Shown: piece after piece, positions 41,422 to 53,621 of the stretch
Layout: the number at the start of each line of letters is the position of its first letter
Position numbering within the stretch: the stretch's first letter is position 1
Assembly: GCF_015352985.1 (NCBI RefSeq)
Contig: NZ_JACYXF010000011.1
Location: 86,940-150,939, forward strand
DNA: 64,000 bases
Source of the DNA: Noviherbaspirillum malthae
GTDB taxonomy: Bacteria; Pseudomonadota; Gammaproteobacteria; Burkholderiales; Burkholderiaceae_D
Direction of reading: 5' to 3'
Made by a program: the position numbers and the translations under genes
The notes under the pieces: model-generated
Seen by the model: the letters and a program-made list of their open reading frames with translations, nothing else
What the model was told of the DNA's origin: nothing
The model's database searches: none

Positions 41422-42824
41422 GTGATTTCATCGATACCTGCCGCACCCTCGTCGGTGCGGCCAATGTGCTGACCGACCCCGCCGATCTCGAACGCTACCT
41501 GACCGACTGGCGCAGGCGATTCACCGGCAAGGCGCTGGCCGTGGTGCGTCCGGCCAGCACCGAGGAAGTGGCGGCGGTAGTCCGGCTCTGCAGCGAACAC
41601 CGCGTGCCCATCGTTCCGCAAGGCGGCAACACCGGCCTGGTGCTGGGCAGCGTTCCGGACCAGAGCGGCACCGCCATCGTGCTGTCACTGTCGCGCATGA
41701 ATCGCATCCGTTCCGTCGATACCATCAACAACACCATGACGGTGGAAGCCGGCTGCATTCTCGAGCAGATCCAGAACGCGGCGGCCGACGCCGGGCGCCT
41801 GTTCCCACTCTCGCTGGCCGCGGAAGGCAGCTGCACCATCGGCGGCAATCTTGCGACCAATGCCGGCGGCACTGCGGTGCTGCGCTACGGCAACGCGCGC
41901 GAGCTTTGCCTGGGACTTGAAGTCGTTACCGCTGCCGGCGAAGTCTGGGACGGCTTGCGCGGCCTGCGCAAGGACAATACCGGTTACGACCTGCGCGACC
42001 TGTATGTCGGCGCGGAAGGCACGCTGGGCATCATCACCGCTGCGGTCGTGAAAATCTTCCCGCAGCCCAAGGGCCAGCTGACCGCTCTGGCGGCAGTGGA
42101 GACACCCGAGCATGCGCTGCGTCTGCTGTCGCTGGCACAGGAGCGCTGCGGTGCGGCGCTGACGGGCTTCGAACTCATGTCGGACTTCTGCCTGCAGCTG
42201 GTGAGCAAGCATTTCCCGCAGATGCGCCTGCCTTTCCCCCAGCCCTACGCCCAGTACGTGCTGATGGAATTGTCCGACAGCGAATCGGAAGAGCATGCAA
42301 ACACGCTGCTCGAAGGCTTGATCACGGAAGCCCTGGAACAGGAAATCGCGCAGGATGCGGTAATTGCCTCCTCCATCGCGCAGTCGAAGGCGCTATGGAA
42401 CCTGCGAGAGCACATTCCTCTTGCACAGGCGGAGGAAGGCAAGAACATCAAGCATGACGTGTCGGTACCCATCTCGCTGATCGGCGAATTCATCCGCGTG
42501 ACGGATGTGCAGCTGCAGGAACAGTTTCCCGGCTGCCGCATGGTGACCTTCGGCCACCTCGGCGACGGCAACCTGCACTACAACGTATCGCCGCCGGAAA
42601 GCGGCTCGCAGGATGCATTCATCGAGCATCAGTCTGCCATCAACCGCGTTGTGCACGACAGCGTCAATCGGTTCAACGGTTCGATCTCGGCCGAACACGG
42701 ACTCGGCGCACTCAAGCGCGACGAGGTTCGCGCCTATAAATCCGATGTCGAGCTGCGCCTGATGCGTACGCTGAAGCAGGCGCTCGATCCGCACAACCTC
42801 ATGAACCCGGGCAAGGTCATTTAA
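41418..42824 (+). CDS. FAD-binding 2-hydroxyacid dehydrogenase (GlcD/D2HGDH-like)
   Basis: The 468-residue flavoprotein has a PCMH-type FAD domain (VPIVPQGGNTGLVLGS, CTIGGNLATNAGG, NTGYDLRDLYVGAEGTLG) and a C-terminal FAD-oxidase domain with GHLGDGNLHYN and SAEHGLGALKRDE. This matches D-lactate, glycolate-subunit or D-2-hydroxyglutarate dehydrogenases; the substrate cannot be fixed by sequence reading. The start ATG 41418 overlaps the DUF2069 stop. The link to wrbA suggests electron flow to quinones. Confidence 0.9.
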
Positions 42825-42831
42825 GTCGGCG

Positions 42832-43299
42832 ATGCGTACTCTTCTCTTTTCACTGACCGCCCTCCTGCTGTGCGCGTCCGGTTCATCCCATGCCGTCTAT
42901 CGCTGCGACGCGGACGGCAAGACCAGCTACAGCGATCAGCCCTGCGCCAACGCGCGCAAGCTGGATATCACAGCCGCGCCGCCGGACGCGGCAAGCAATG
43001 CGCGCCGCATCGAGAAGGAAGTGGCCGACGGCAAGAAGCAGCTGCAGAAGCTTGAGGCGGATCGGCAAAAGCAGGATGCGGAAGCCGGCAGGCAGCGGCA
43101 GCGTGCGGCCAGGCAACAGGCAGCTTTGGACAAGCGCTGCAGTTCGCTGGAACGGCGCCAGCGCCTGGCGAATGAAGATGCGGCTGCAGCAAGTGGCAAG
43201 GCCTTCGACAAGGCGAGGAAAAAGGCTGGCCGTGCGAATGAAGCTTATGAGCAGGAATGCGGAGATGCAAAACGCGTTCGGCCGATGCAGGCGTCCTGA
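42832..43299 (+). CDS. DUF4124-domain secreted protein
   Basis: The 155-residue protein has a signal peptide (cut near SGSSHA) and a DUF4124 domain (VYRCDADGKTSYSDQPC), followed by a charged coiled-coil tail rich in Lys, Gln and Arg. DUF4124 proteins are periplasmic and of unknown function. It starts seven bases after the FAD oxidase stop. Confidence 0.85.
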   Translation: MRTLLFSLTALLLCASGSSHAVYRCDADGKTSYSDQPCANARKLDITAAPPDAASNARRIEKEVADGKKQLQKLEADRQKQDAEAGRQRQRAARQQAALDKRCSSLERRQRLANEDAAAASGKAFDKARKKAGRANEAYEQECGDAKRVRPMQAS

Positions 43300-43347
43300 C
43301 GGCAGTACAAAAGAGGCGGGATGGGCTGACTGAAGCAACGGGAGAGT

Positions 43348-43424
43348 TGGCCTGCCCAACAGGAGTCGAACCTGTGACCTACGGCTTAGAAGGCCGTTGC
43401 TCTATCCAGCTGAGCTATGGGCAG
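43348..43424 (-). tRNA. tRNA-Arg (anticodon TCT)
   Basis: A 77-nt cloverleaf with encoded CCA. The acceptor stem CTGCCCA/TGGGCAG pairs fully; D-arm GCTCAGCTGGATAGAGC; anticodon loop TTCTAAG gives TCT; T-arm loop GGTTCGACTCC. The discriminator base is G. Confidence 0.97.
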
Positions 43425-43807
43425 TCTGTGGAATTCCTCTTGCCTGCATCAGGAATGTGCTTTGCGCGGCAAGGACATTGATGACAGTACGACAGAGATA
43501 TGCTTGAAGCAATTATTGCTTCGGGCCTGCGGATATTACCTCTAATGGCCGATGCTTTCAATGACCATGTACGAGCCGCAATTCTGTCAGGTCGAATGCT
43601 GCCGTTCCAGCGTCGGACTTGTACGACCGGCTGGCGGTTACGTAAAGTCACTACCCAATTTTGATCGCATTGCTGCTTGCGAAAAGCCCGGGCAGCTTCA
43701 CCGTTTCAGCACAAGCATCGATACCGCTTCAACTTGGTGTGCCAGTGATGCTGGCAGCGGAAATCCAGGCCGTACGGAATGGCAAACACGTTTCAGAAAC
43801 ATGTTAG
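43425..43807. other. Gene-free spacer between two tRNA genes
   Basis: About 380 bases. Short frames on both strands (78 and 94 codons) lack ribosome-binding sites and recognisable domains. I see no gene. It may hold decayed sequence left by past insertion at a tRNA locus. Confidence 0.5.
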
Positions 43808-43848
43808 AAAAACGGCCTCCGATTAGTTTTCACTAAATTCGGAAGCCG
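43808..43848 (-). terminator. Terminator of tRNA-Pro
   Basis: Stem CGGCTTCCGA/TCGGAGGCCG (one G-U pair) with inner TTAGT/ACTAA over a GAAA loop, then five U residues on the minus strand, 19 bases past the tRNA CCA end. Confidence 0.85.
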
Positions 43849-43866
43849 CATTCAACTTGCATTTTC

Positions 43867-43943
43867 TGGTCGGGGCGAGACGATTCGAACGTCCGACCAC
43901 CTGATCCCAAATCAGGTGCGCTACCAGGCTGCGCTACGCCCCG
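43867..43943 (-). tRNA. tRNA-Pro (anticodon TGG)
   Basis: A 77-nt cloverleaf with encoded CCA. Acceptor CGGGGCG/CGCCCCG; D-arm GCGCAGCCTGGTAGCGC; anticodon loop TTTGGGA gives TGG; T-arm GGACGTTCGAATCGTCT. It has its own promoter and terminator. Confidence 0.97.
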
Positions 43944-43953
43944 AGAGCCATGC

Positions 43954-43982
43954 ATCATACCGGTCTCAGGCCGGCCGGTCAA
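43954..43982 (-). promoter_or_regulatory. Promoter of tRNA-Pro
   Basis: Minus strand TTGACC (43982-43977), 17-base spacer, TATGAT (43959-43954). The start site would lie a few bases before the mature 5' end, as is usual for tRNA genes. Confidence 0.8.
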
Positions 43983-44049
43983 TTTATAACTTGCGATTCA
44001 ACACAAGTTTCCGGATCGCCAGAAAAGCGCCCTTCTCTGAAGGCTGCAA

Positions 44050-45387
44050 TCAGGCGGGGATCTTGTCCGCGATTCTGCGTGCCATCGTTTGAGCCAGGTC
44101 CGCGTTTCTGGCTTCCACCATCACCCTCACCAGCGGCTCGGTGCCGGAAGCGCGAATCAGCACGCGGCCGCTGTCGCCGAGTTCAGTTTCGGCAACGCGT
44201 TTTTCTTCGCTGACAGCAGTGCTTTTCTGCCAGTCGAATCCGGGCGTGACCTTCACATTGATCAGGCTCTGCGGGAAAAGCTGCAGGGCCGCGGTGGCTT
44301 CCTGCAGGGTCTGGCCGCTGCGCTTGAGCGCCGACAGTACTTGAAGCGCGGAGACAATACCGTCGCCGGTGGTGTGCTTGTCGAGGAACAGCAGATGTCC
44401 CGAACCTTCACCGCCGACCAGCCAGCCGCGCTCCTGCAGCACTTCCAATACATAACGGTCGCCGACCTTGGCGCGGGCAAAGCTGACGCCCATTTCACGC
44501 AATGCGACTTCCAGCGCCATGTTGGTCATCAGCGTTCCGACCACGCCTTCCACCGGCGTCGTGGCCATGCGGTCCTTCACCATCACGTACAGCAGCTCGT
44601 CGCCGTTGTACGGACGTCCGCTGGAATCGACCATCAGCAGGCGGTCGGCGTCGCCGTCGAGCGCAATGCCGAGATCGGCGCGATGCGCCTTCACTGCAGC
44701 CGACAGCGCGCCGGGCGCGGTGGCGCCGTAGCCGTCATTGATGTTGGTGCCGTTCGGCTGATTGCCGATGGCGATGACTTCTGCGCCGAGTTCGTGGAAT
44801 ACGTCCGGCGCGATATGGTAGGCAGCCCCGTGCGCGCAATCGACCACGATGCGCAGGCCGCGCAGGTCGAGCTCATTGGGGAAGGTGCTCTTGCAGAATT
44901 CGATATAACGACCCTGCGCATCGAACAGGCGCTTGGCCTTGCCCAACTTCTCGGAAGACACGCATTCCATCGGGCTGTCGAGCATGGCCTCGATCGAGGC
45001 CTCCACGGAATCGGGCAGCTTGTTACCCGACGCGGAGAAGAATTTGATGCCGTTGTCGTCGTAGGGATTGTGCGAAGCGGAGATGACCACGCCCGCAGAC
45101 AGGCGCAGCGCGCGCGTGAGGTAGGCGATGGCCGGCGTCGGCATCGGGCCTGCGAGCATGACGTCCACACCGGCTGCCGCAAAGCCTGCCTGCAGCGCGG
45201 CTTCGAGCATATAGCCGGAGATGCGCGTGTCCTTACCGATAAGCACGACGGGCTTGCCGCTGCTGGTTTCCTCCTGCGCGAGCACCTTGCCGGCGGCATA
45301 GCCGAGGCGCATCACGAAGTCAGGCGTGATCGGCAGAACGCCGACTCGTCCCCGCACGCCGTCCGTGCCAAAATATTTGCGTGTCAT
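44050..45387 (-). CDS. glmM: Phosphoglucosamine mutase
   Basis: A 445-residue enzyme that converts glucosamine-6-phosphate to glucosamine-1-phosphate for UDP-GlcNAc, peptidoglycan and LPS. The active phosphoserine loop [17 protein letters not shown], the metal loop ALDGDADR and the late [12 protein letters not shown] phosphate-binding loop are intact. The start [10 protein letters not shown] has AGGA upstream and overlaps the folP stop by four bases. Confidence 0.98.
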   Translation of the reverse strand: MTRKYFGTDGVRGRVGVLPITPDFVMRLGYAAGKVLAQEETSSGKPVVLIGKDTRISGYMLEAALQAGFAAAGVDVMLAGPMPTPAIAYLTRALRLSAGVVISASHNPYDDNGIKFFSASGNKLPDSVEASIEAMLDSPMECVSSEKLGKAKRLFDAQGRYIEFCKSTFPNELDLRGLRIVVDCAHGAAYHIAPDVFHELGAEVIAIGNQPNGTNINDGYGATAPGALSAAVKAHRADLGIALDGDADRLLMVDSSGRPYNGDELLYVMVKDRMATTPVEGVVGTLMTNMALEVALREMGVSFARAKVGDRYVLEVLQERGWLVGGEGSGHLLFLDKHTTGDGIVSALQVLSALKRSGQTLQEATAALQLFPQSLINVKVTPGFDWQKSTAVSEEKRVAETELGDSGRVLIRASGTEPLVRVMVEARNADLAQTMARRIADKIPA

Positions 45388-46247
45388 TTGCTGTCCTTCT
45401 TGATTGATTCTACTGCCTGCCAAACCTTGATCGCATCGACCGTTGCGGCGACATCGTGAACGCGCACGATGCGGGCGCCCTGCGCTACAGCACTCAGCGC
45501 TGCAGCGATGCTTCCGCCAAGACGCTGCTCAACCGGCTTGCCGGTAATTGCGCCTATCATGGACTTTCTTGAGAGGCCTGCCAATATGGGAGCGTCGAGT
45601 TCCCGCGCCATCCTACCAATATCCTTGAGCAGCGTCAGATTGTGTTGCAGTGTTTTACCGAACCCGAAACCGGGATCGATGCACATCCTTTCGCGCGCTA
45701 CTCCCACCGAACTCAATGCCTGCATGCGTTCGCCGAGGAATCCGATGACTTCCTTGGTAACGTCCGCATAGTGCGGCTCCGCCTGCATGGTCTGCGGATC
45801 GCGTTGCATGTGCATAATACACAACGCGCATTCACCATCCTTGACCGCACGCAACGCCCCCTCGGCCCGGAATCCGTTGATGTCGTTGATCATGTCGGCG
45901 CCGGCGGCAATGGCCTCACGCATGACTTCTGCCTTGTAGGTGTCGATGGATAGCGGCTTTCCGCAATCCCTGAGCGCGTAGATCAGCGGCATGACGCGCC
46001 GCAGCTCTTCTTCCAGCGGCAGCGGCTCCGCACCGGGACGGCTGGACTCGCCGCCGATATCGATGATGTCCACGCCGTCCGCGATCATCTGCTCTGCGCG
46101 CGACAACGCGAAATCGAGAGATTGAAACTGTCCGCCGTCGGAGAAGGAATCGGGCGTCACATTCAGGATGCCCATGACCAGCGGAGCTGCCTGTTCTTCG
46201 TCCATCGGCAGGCGATAGCGGCCGCACTGCAAAAACTGTTTGTTCAT
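45384..46247 (-). CDS. folP: Dihydropteroate synthase
   Basis: A TIM-barrel enzyme of 287 residues that joins p-aminobenzoate to dihydropterin pyrophosphate in folate synthesis; it is the sulfonamide target. [30 protein letters not shown] and GLSRKSMIG are present. The ATG at 46247 ([16 protein letters not shown]) is chosen, because the longer frame upstream overlaps the ftsH terminator and 3' end. It is coupled to glmM. Confidence 0.98.
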   Translation of the reverse strand: MNKQFLQCGRYRLPMDEEQAAPLVMGILNVTPDSFSDGGQFQSLDFALSRAEQMIADGVDIIDIGGESSRPGAEPLPLEEELRRVMPLIYALRDCGKPLSIDTYKAEVMREAIAAGADMINDINGFRAEGALRAVKDGECALCIMHMQRDPQTMQAEPHYADVTKEVIGFLGERMQALSSVGVARERMCIDPGFGFGKTLQHNLTLLKDIGRMARELDAPILAGLSRKSMIGAITGKPVEQRLGGSIAAALSAVAQGARIVRVHDVAATVDAIKVWQAVESIKKDSK

Positions 46248-46263
46248 ATCGTTTGCCGGAAAT

Positions 46264-46293
46264 GAAAAAGGGTGAGGATTTCTCCTCACCCTT
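46264..46293 (-). terminator. Terminator of ftsH
   Basis: 11-bp stem AAGGGTGAGGA/TCCTCACCCTT with a GAAA loop and a short U-tract on the minus strand, between ftsH and folP. Some read-through into folP is likely. Confidence 0.8.
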
Positions 46294-46326
46294 ATACCAC
46301 CGAAAATATCGGCTCGAATGCTTCGA

Positions 46327-48213
<1,887 letters not shown>

Positions 48214-48243
48214 TAGAACTCCTTAGACGCACGTGCGCCTATA

Positions 48244-48260
48244 TTTACATAACTTGTAAA
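48244..48260. promoter_or_regulatory. Palindrome upstream of ftsH
   Basis: TTTACA-5-TGTAAA inverted repeat 30 bases upstream of the ftsH start. It could be an operator in the leader or core promoter. No convincing sigma32 -35/-10 pair was found. Confidence 0.3.
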
Positions 48261-48349
48261 ATTGATTCTACTCGCATTAACCAGCGCTTGCTAGGCTGCA
48301 TGTGCGGTGAGGAACCGGGAAAATCAAGAATTGACAAGAAAATAACTTG

Positions 48350-48997
48350 TCATTGAGAAGGGTTTTTCAGAACTTTTCCAAGCAAAAAGATTTCGGAGGA
48401 TTTGTCCCTGCTGGCTTTGGGCTTCTTTTGGGTAACGGTCTTGAATTCCTGTCGAAATTTTTCGACCAGCTGGGTATAGCCTGTCCCGTTGAAACATTTG
48501 ACGAGGAGCGCCCCCGAAGGTTTCATATGCGCACGCGCAAAGTCGATTGCCAGATCGATGATATGCTCGACGCGGGCGGCGTCGGTTATCGCGACTCCAG
48601 ACAGATTCGGCGCCATGTCTGACAGCACCAGGTCCACCTTGCGGCCGGCGAGCACCGTTTCCAGCTGGTCCAGCACTTCCTGCTCGCGGAAATCTCCAAG
48701 AATGAAATGAACGTCGGCAATCGGGTCCATGGGCAGCATGTCGAGGCCGATGATCGTGCCATGGATGCCGCCTCCGGCCTGCCCTGCCAGCTTGTTGCGC
48801 ACATACTGCGACCAGCTGCCGGGAGTGCTGCCGAGATCGACGATGACCTGTCCGGGCCGGATCAGCTTTTCGTCTTCGTCTATTTCCTTGAGCTTGTAAG
48901 CGGCCCGCGCACGATAACCCTCCTTCTGCGCCAGTTTGACGTAAGGGTCGTTGATATGGTCGTGCAACCAGTTTTTGTTGAATTTGTTCTTGGCCAT
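48350..48997 (-). CDS. rlmE: 23S rRNA 2'-O-methyltransferase (U2552)
   Basis: The 215-residue SAM-dependent enzyme (FtsJ/RrmJ) methylates U2552 of 23S rRNA. The Rossmann motif is [14 protein letters not shown] and the catalytic residues of the K-D-K-E tetrad lie around DMAPNLSG and LVKCFNG. It is upstream of ftsH, the ancient rlmE-ftsH pair. No SD is visible ahead of the ATG; a -10-like hexamer lies only five to seven bases upstream, so the mRNA may be leaderless. Confidence 0.97.
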   Translation of the reverse strand: MAKNKFNKNWLHDHINDPYVKLAQKEGYRARAAYKLKEIDEDEKLIRPGQVIVDLGSTPGSWSQYVRNKLAGQAGGGIHGTIIGLDMLPMDPIADVHFILGDFREQEVLDQLETVLAGRKVDLVLSDMAPNLSGVAITDAARVEHIIDLAIDFARAHMKPSGALLVKCFNGTGYTQLVEKFRQEFKTVTQKKPKASRDKSSEIFLLGKVLKNPSQ

Positions 48998-49002
48998 TCG
49001 CG

Positions 49003-49009
49003 TAGAATA
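49003..49009. promoter_or_regulatory. Overlapping divergent -10 elements for rlmE and yhbY
   Basis: TAGAAT (49003-49008, plus strand) and TATTCT (49009-49004, minus strand) overlap almost completely within the 35-base gap. For rlmE, TTTAAT lies 16 bases upstream as a weak -35. The arrangement suggests one bidirectional promoter. Confidence 0.45.
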
Positions 49010-49032
49010 CCGCTTTTAAGGAATCATTAAAT

Positions 49033-49506
49033 ATGTTGAAACTTACCCCTGCGGAGCGGAGCGCGCTTCGCTCCGAAGCCCATGCACTCAATCCGGTCGT
49101 CATTATCGGCGAATCGGGACTGACGCCTTCGGTTCTCAAGGAAATCGATACCAGCCTCAATGCGCATGGACTGATCAAGGTGCGCGTGTTCGGCGACGAC
49201 CGCGAAGCCCGCATCGAAATGTATGAATCGATCTGCGAAAAACTCGATGCTGCGCCGATCCAGCATATCGGCAAGCTGCTCGTGCTCTACCGCCCCAAGA
49301 AGGAAGCCGCAAAGGAACGCAGCGACAAGCGCGGCAAGGGACTGCGCGAAGTCACCATCGTCAAGCCCAGCCCGAGCGGAACCAAGCGTCCGACGGTGAC
49401 CAAGGTCGTTCTGAAGGGAAATGAGCGGGTGACTGCCGGCGGAAACGTCAAGCGAGCCAAGCCGCGCCAGACCAGTTCAAAAAAGCTTGCCCTCGGTCGC
49501 CGCTAA
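49033..49506 (+). CDS. yhbY: YhbY-family RNA-binding protein (CRM domain)
   Basis: The 157-residue protein has an N-terminal CRM/YhbY domain (LTPAERSALRSEAHALNPVVIIG, GLTPSVLKEID, KVRVFG) that binds 50S ribosomal precursors in E. coli, and a Lys/Arg-rich C-terminal tail of about 60 residues that is absent in E. coli. The start has AAGGA nine bases upstream. It is divergent from rlmE, linking two ribosome-assembly factors. Confidence 0.93.
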   Translation: MLKLTPAERSALRSEAHALNPVVIIGESGLTPSVLKEIDTSLNAHGLIKVRVFGDDREARIEMYESICEKLDAAPIQHIGKLLVLYRPKKEAAKERSDKRGKGLREVTIVKPSPSGTKRPTVTKVVLKGNERVTAGGNVKRAKPRQTSSKKLALGRR

Positions 49507-49813
49507 GCTTCTCTCCCGCTGCTCCCAGCCAACCCAAGCTGCGCTGTCACCGTCCGGTTTCTGAAATTTGGATTGCCGCGCCGATCTAGCGCGTCAATTC
49601 CGTTCATTCGGGAAGATCGCGACCCGGCTGGAATAAGGCAAAGTCCAAGTCTGCTCATGGATATTTCACCATCGTTCGGTGCAATCCCGGCGCCGAGGCT
49701 GAGGCTTTTACTTTTGGCCGCCGCCGGCTCCATCGGCGCTGTCAATGACTAACTGCACCGATGTCGCCGAGGGCGACCTGCACTGCTGATTACATCAATC
49801 CGATCGTTCAGAC
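49507..49813. other. Spacer between yhbY and greA without a supported gene
   Basis: About 300 bases between a rightward and a leftward gene. The longest frame (80 codons, minus strand) has no SD and no recognisable domain. As I recall, many Burkholderiales carry a small DUF4149 membrane-protein gene here; I see no trace of it. Confidence 0.5.
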
Positions 49814-50290
49814 TTAGATGTAACGTACTTCAAGGACTTCGTATTCGCGAATGCCCGAAGGCGCGTTCACTTCAATGACGTCGCCTGCATATTTGCCGAT
49901 GAGCGCACGTGCGATCGGCGAAGTGATGGACACCTTCAACTCCTTCAAGTCGGCCTCATCCTCGCCGACGATCTGATAAGTCACCTTCTGGCCGGTTTCC
50001 AGATCTTCAAGATCCACTGTGGACGCGAACACGATGCGGCCTTCGGCATCAAGGGTCTTGGGATCGATGATCTGGGCTGCGCTCAGCTTGCCTTCGAGTT
50101 CGGCAATGCGGCCTTCGATGAAGCTTTGACGTTCTTTTGCGGCATCATACTCCGCGTTCTCGGACAAGTCGCCTTGGGCACGCGCCTCGGAAATGGCGTT
50201 GATGACGGCAGGACGGTCTTTGGTCTTCAGACGGTGCAGTTCTTCCTTCAGAAGCTCTGCGCCGTACTTGGTGATAGGAACTGTGCTCAT
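49814..50290 (-). CDS. greA: Transcription elongation factor GreA
   Basis: A 158-residue factor with an N-terminal coiled coil (LKEELHRLKTKDRP ... GDLSENAEYDAAKERQ), whose tip acidic residues reach the polymerase active site, and a C-terminal FKBP-like domain (SITSPIARALIGKYAGDVIEV). It rescues backtracked RNA polymerase by stimulating transcript cleavage. It lies downstream of carB behind a terminator. Confidence 0.98.
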   Translation of the reverse strand: MSTVPITKYGAELLKEELHRLKTKDRPAVINAISEARAQGDLSENAEYDAAKERQSFIEGRIAELEGKLSAAQIIDPKTLDAEGRIVFASTVDLEDLETGQKVTYQIVGEDEADLKELKVSITSPIARALIGKYAGDVIEVNAPSGIREYEVLEVRYI

Positions 50291-50327
50291 GGTTTTCTTT
50301 TCAAGAAATGAAAACCACAGAGGTCAC

Positions 50328-50352
50328 AAAAAGTGCCGGATAACTCCGGCAC
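50328..50352 (-). terminator. Terminator of carAB with nested outer repeat
   Basis: Stem GTGCCGGA/TCCGGCAC with loop GTTA and five U residues on the minus strand. It is enclosed by a second inverted repeat: CCACAGAG (50315-50322) with CTCTGTGG (50363-50370). Confidence 0.85.
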
Positions 50353-50390
50353 CGTCTGTGAGCTCTGTGGCTAAGTTGAAACTTGTCAGC

Positions 50391-53300
50391 TTAGTGTAAA
50401 GACTTATGCAGGCCTTGTAAATCGTAGACGTGCAATTCGTCGAGATGGCGCAAACCTTGCACGGCAGCCTCGGCTCCGGCAATCGTCGTGTAGGTGGTTG
50501 CCCGCGCCAGCAGCGCCGACGTACGGATCGCGCGGGAATCGGCAATCGCCGTCCGCTTTTCTTCGACCGTGTTGATCACCAGGACGATCTCGTTGTTCTT
50601 GATCATGTCGACAACGTGCGGGCGGCCTTCGACCACCTTGTTGACCGCCGTCACCGGAATGCCGGCGGAGCTGATCGCAGATGCCGTGCCCTTGGTCGCC
50701 ACCAGCGAGAAGCCGAGGTCGACCAGGTCTTTGGCGACTTGCACTGCGCGCGGCTTGTCGCTGTTCTTCACGCTCAGGAACACCTTGCCCGACTTCGGCA
50801 GCTTGACGCCGGCACCGAGCTGGGACTTCACGAAGGCTTCGCCGAAGGTCTTGCCGACACCCATCACCTCGCCGGTCGACTTCATTTCCGGTCCGAGAAT
50901 GGTATCGACGCCCGGGAACTTGTTGAACGGGAAGACGGCTTCCTTGACGCAGTAGTAAGGCGGCACGACTTCATGCTTGACGCCCTGGCTGTCTAGCGTT
51001 TGGCCGACCATGCAGCGCGCGGCGATCTTCGCCAGCTGCAGCCCCGTTGCCTTGGATACGTAAGGCACGGTACGGGATGCGCGCGGGTTCACCTCCAGAA
51101 CGTAGACGATATCTTTCAATGCGCCGTCGACTTCCTGCTGCTGGATCGCGAACTGCACGTTCATCAGGCCGACAACGTTCAGTCCCTTGGCCATCAGGGA
51201 CGTCTGGCGCTTGAGTTCTTCGATGGTTTCCTTCGACAGCGAATACGGAGGCAGCGAGCATGCGGAGTCGCCGGAATGCACGCCGGCCTGCTCGATGTGT
51301 TCCATCACGCCGCCGATGAAGGTGCGCTCGCCGTCGGAAAGGCAGTCCACGTCGACTTCGATGGCGTCGTTGAGGAAGCGGTCGAGCAGCACCGGAGAAT
51401 CGTTCGACACTTTGACCGCTTCGCGCATGTAGCGCTCGAGGTCGCGCTGCTCATGCACGATTTCCATTGCACGGCCGCCGAGCACGTAGGACGGGCGAAC
51501 CACCAGCGGATAGCCGATTTCCTGCGCCAGGCGAAGCGCTTCTTCCTCGGTGCGCGCGGTGCGGTTCGGCGGCTGGCGCAGGTTCAGTTCCTGCAGCAGC
51601 TTCTGGAAACGCTCGCGGTCTTCCGCGGCATCGATCATGTCCGGCGAAGTGCCGACAATGGGCACGCCGTTAGCTTCGAGGTCGAGCGCCAGCTTGAGCG
51701 GCGTCTGGCCGCCGTACTGGACGATCACGCCATGGGGCTTTTCCTTGTCGACGATTTCGAGCACGTCTTCCAGTGTCAGCGGCTCGAAGTAAAGACGGTC
51801 GGAGGTATCGTAGTCGGTCGAAACGGTTTCGGGGTTGCAGTTGACCATGATGGTTTCATAGCCATCCTCGCGCATCGCGAGCGCTGCGTGCACGCAGCAG
51901 TAATCGAACTCGATGCCCTGGCCGATACGGTTCGGACCGCCGCCCAGCACCATGATCTTCTTCTTGTCGGTCGGCTGCGATTCGCACTCTTCGTCATAGG
52001 TCGAGTACATGTAGGCAGTCTTGGTCGCGAATTCGGCCGCGCAGGTGTCGACGCGCTTGTAGACCGGACGCACGTTCAGTTCGCGGCGACGCTCGCGGAC
52101 CGCCTTGTCGGTCGTCTTGAGCAGCTTGGCGAGACGGCGGTCGGCGAAGCCCTTCTGCTTCAACTTGAACAGCGTGGTCTTGTCGAGCGACTCGAGAGAC
52201 TGCTTTTCCAGCCACAGTTCGATGTCCACGATCTCCTTGATCTGGACCAGGAACCACGGGTCGATATGCGTCAGCTGATGCACTTCCTCGAGCGAGAAAC
52301 CTTGCGCGAACGCATCGCCGACGTACCAGATGCGCTCCGGCCCCGGCTCGCCGAGTTCTTCCTCGATGGTTTCGCGGTCGGTCGTCTTTTCATTCATGCC
52401 GTCGACGCCGACTTCGAGGCCGCGCAGCGCCTTCAGGAAGGACTCCTGGAAGGTGCGGCCAATGGCCATGACTTCACCGACGGACTTCATCTGGGTGGTC
52501 AGGTGGTCGTCTGCCGTCGGGAATTTTTCGAATGCAAAACGCGGCACCTTGGTGACCACGTAGTCGATGCTGGGCTCGAACGATGCCGGGGTCTGGCCGC
52601 CGGTGATCTCGTTGCGCAGTTCGTCGAGCGTGAAGCCCACCGCCAGCTTGGCGGCGACCTTCGCGATCGGGAAACCGGTGGCTTTCGAAGCCAGCGCGGA
52701 TGAACGCGACACGCGCGGATTCATCTCGATGACGATCATGCGGCCGTCGGCGGGATTGACCGCGAACTGCACGTTGGAACCGCCGGTATCGACGCCGATC
52801 TCGCGCAGCACCGCAAGCGATGCGTTACGCATGATCTGGTATTCCTTGTCGGTCAGGGTCTGTGCCGGCGCGACAGTGATCGAGTCGCCGGTATGCACGC
52901 CCATCGGATCGAGGTTCTCGATCGAGCAGACGATGATGCAGTTGTCCTTCTTGTCGCGGACCACTTCCATCTCGTACTCTTTCCAGCCGATCAGCGATTC
53001 CTCGATCAGCAATTCGGAAGTCGGAGACGCTTCGAGGCCGCGCTTGCAGATGGTTTCGAATTCTTCAGGGTTGTAGGCGATGCCGCCGCCGGTGCCGCCC
53101 ATCGTGAACGAGGGACGGATGATGACCGGGAAGCCGATCTCCTTCTGCACCGCCCACGATTCGTCCATGGTGTGCGACACGCCCGAGCGTGCGGAGCCGA
53201 GGCCGATCTTGGTCATCGCGGCCTTGAACTTGGAACGGTCCTCGGCCTTGTCGATGGCTTCGGGCGTGGCGCCGATCAGTTCGCAGCCGTACTTGGTGAG

Positions 53301-53621
53301 AACGCCGTTGCGATGCAGGTCCAGCGCGCAGTTCAGCGCGGTCTGGCCGCCCATGGTCGGCAGGATGGCATCCGGACGCTCCTTGTCGATGATGCGCTCC
53401 ACCGCCTGCCAGGTGATCGGCTCGATGTAGGTGACATCGGCCATTTCCGGGTCGGTCATGATGGTCGCCGGATTGCTGTTGACCAGGATGACGCGGTAGC
53501 CTTCCTCGCGCAGCGCCTTGCAGGCCTGTGCGCCGGAATAGTCGAATTCGCAAGCCTGGCCGATGATGATCGGGCCGGCGCCAATGATCAGAATGCTTTT
53601 AATGTCGGTGCGCTTAGGCAT
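50391..53621 (-). CDS. carB: Carbamoyl-phosphate synthase large subunit
   Basis: The 1076-residue subunit makes carbamoyl phosphate from bicarbonate, ATP and ammonia channelled from CarA, for pyrimidine and arginine synthesis. Two homologous ATP-grasp halves are seen (N-terminal [22 protein letters not shown]; second half [20 protein letters not shown]) and the C-terminal MGS-like allosteric domain ([16 protein letters not shown]). The start overlaps the end of carA by eight bases. Confidence 0.98.
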   Translation of the reverse strand: MPKRTDIKSILIIGAGPIIIGQACEFDYSGAQACKALREEGYRVILVNSNPATIMTDPEMADVTYIEPITWQAVERIIDKERPDAILPTMGGQTALNCALDLHRNGVLTKYGCELIGATPEAIDKAEDRSKFKAAMTKIGLGSARSGVSHTMDESWAVQKEIGFPVIIRPSFTMGGTGGGIAYNPEEFETICKRGLEASPTSELLIEESLIGWKEYEMEVVRDKKDNCIIVCSIENLDPMGVHTGDSITVAPAQTLTDKEYQIMRNASLAVLREIGVDTGGSNVQFAVNPADGRMIVIEMNPRVSRSSALASKATGFPIAKVAAKLAVGFTLDELRNEITGGQTPASFEPSIDYVVTKVPRFAFEKFPTADDHLTTQMKSVGEVMAIGRTFQESFLKALRGLEVGVDGMNEKTTDRETIEEELGEPGPERIWYVGDAFAQGFSLEEVHQLTHIDPWFLVQIKEIVDIELWLEKQSLESLDKTTLFKLKQKGFADRRLAKLLKTTDKAVRERRRELNVRPVYKRVDTCAAEFATKTAYMYSTYDEECESQPTDKKKIMVLGGGPNRIGQGIEFDYCCVHAALAMREDGYETIMVNCNPETVSTDYDTSDRLYFEPLTLEDVLEIVDKEKPHGVIVQYGGQTPLKLALDLEANGVPIVGTSPDMIDAAEDRERFQKLLQELNLRQPPNRTARTEEEALRLAQEIGYPLVVRPSYVLGGRAMEIVHEQRDLERYMREAVKVSNDSPVLLDRFLNDAIEVDVDCLSDGERTFIGGVMEHIEQAGVHSGDSACSLPPYSLSKETIEELKRQTSLMAKGLNVVGLMNVQFAIQQQEVDGALKDIVYVLEVNPRASRTVPYVSKATGLQLAKIAARCMVGQTLDSQGVKHEVVPPYYCVKEAVFPFNKFPGVDTILGPEMKSTGEVMGVGKTFGEAFVKSQLGAGVKLPKSGKVFLSVKNSDKPRAVQVAKDLVDLGFSLVATKGTASAISSAGIPVTAVNKVVEGRPHVVDMIKNNEIVLVINTVEEKRTAIADSRAIRTSALLARATTYTTIAGAEAAVQGLRHLDELHVYDLQGLHKSLH

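Noticed and set aside
43552..43836. 94-codon frame between the tRNA genes
   Set aside because: No SD, no domain, and its end runs into the tRNA-Pro terminator.
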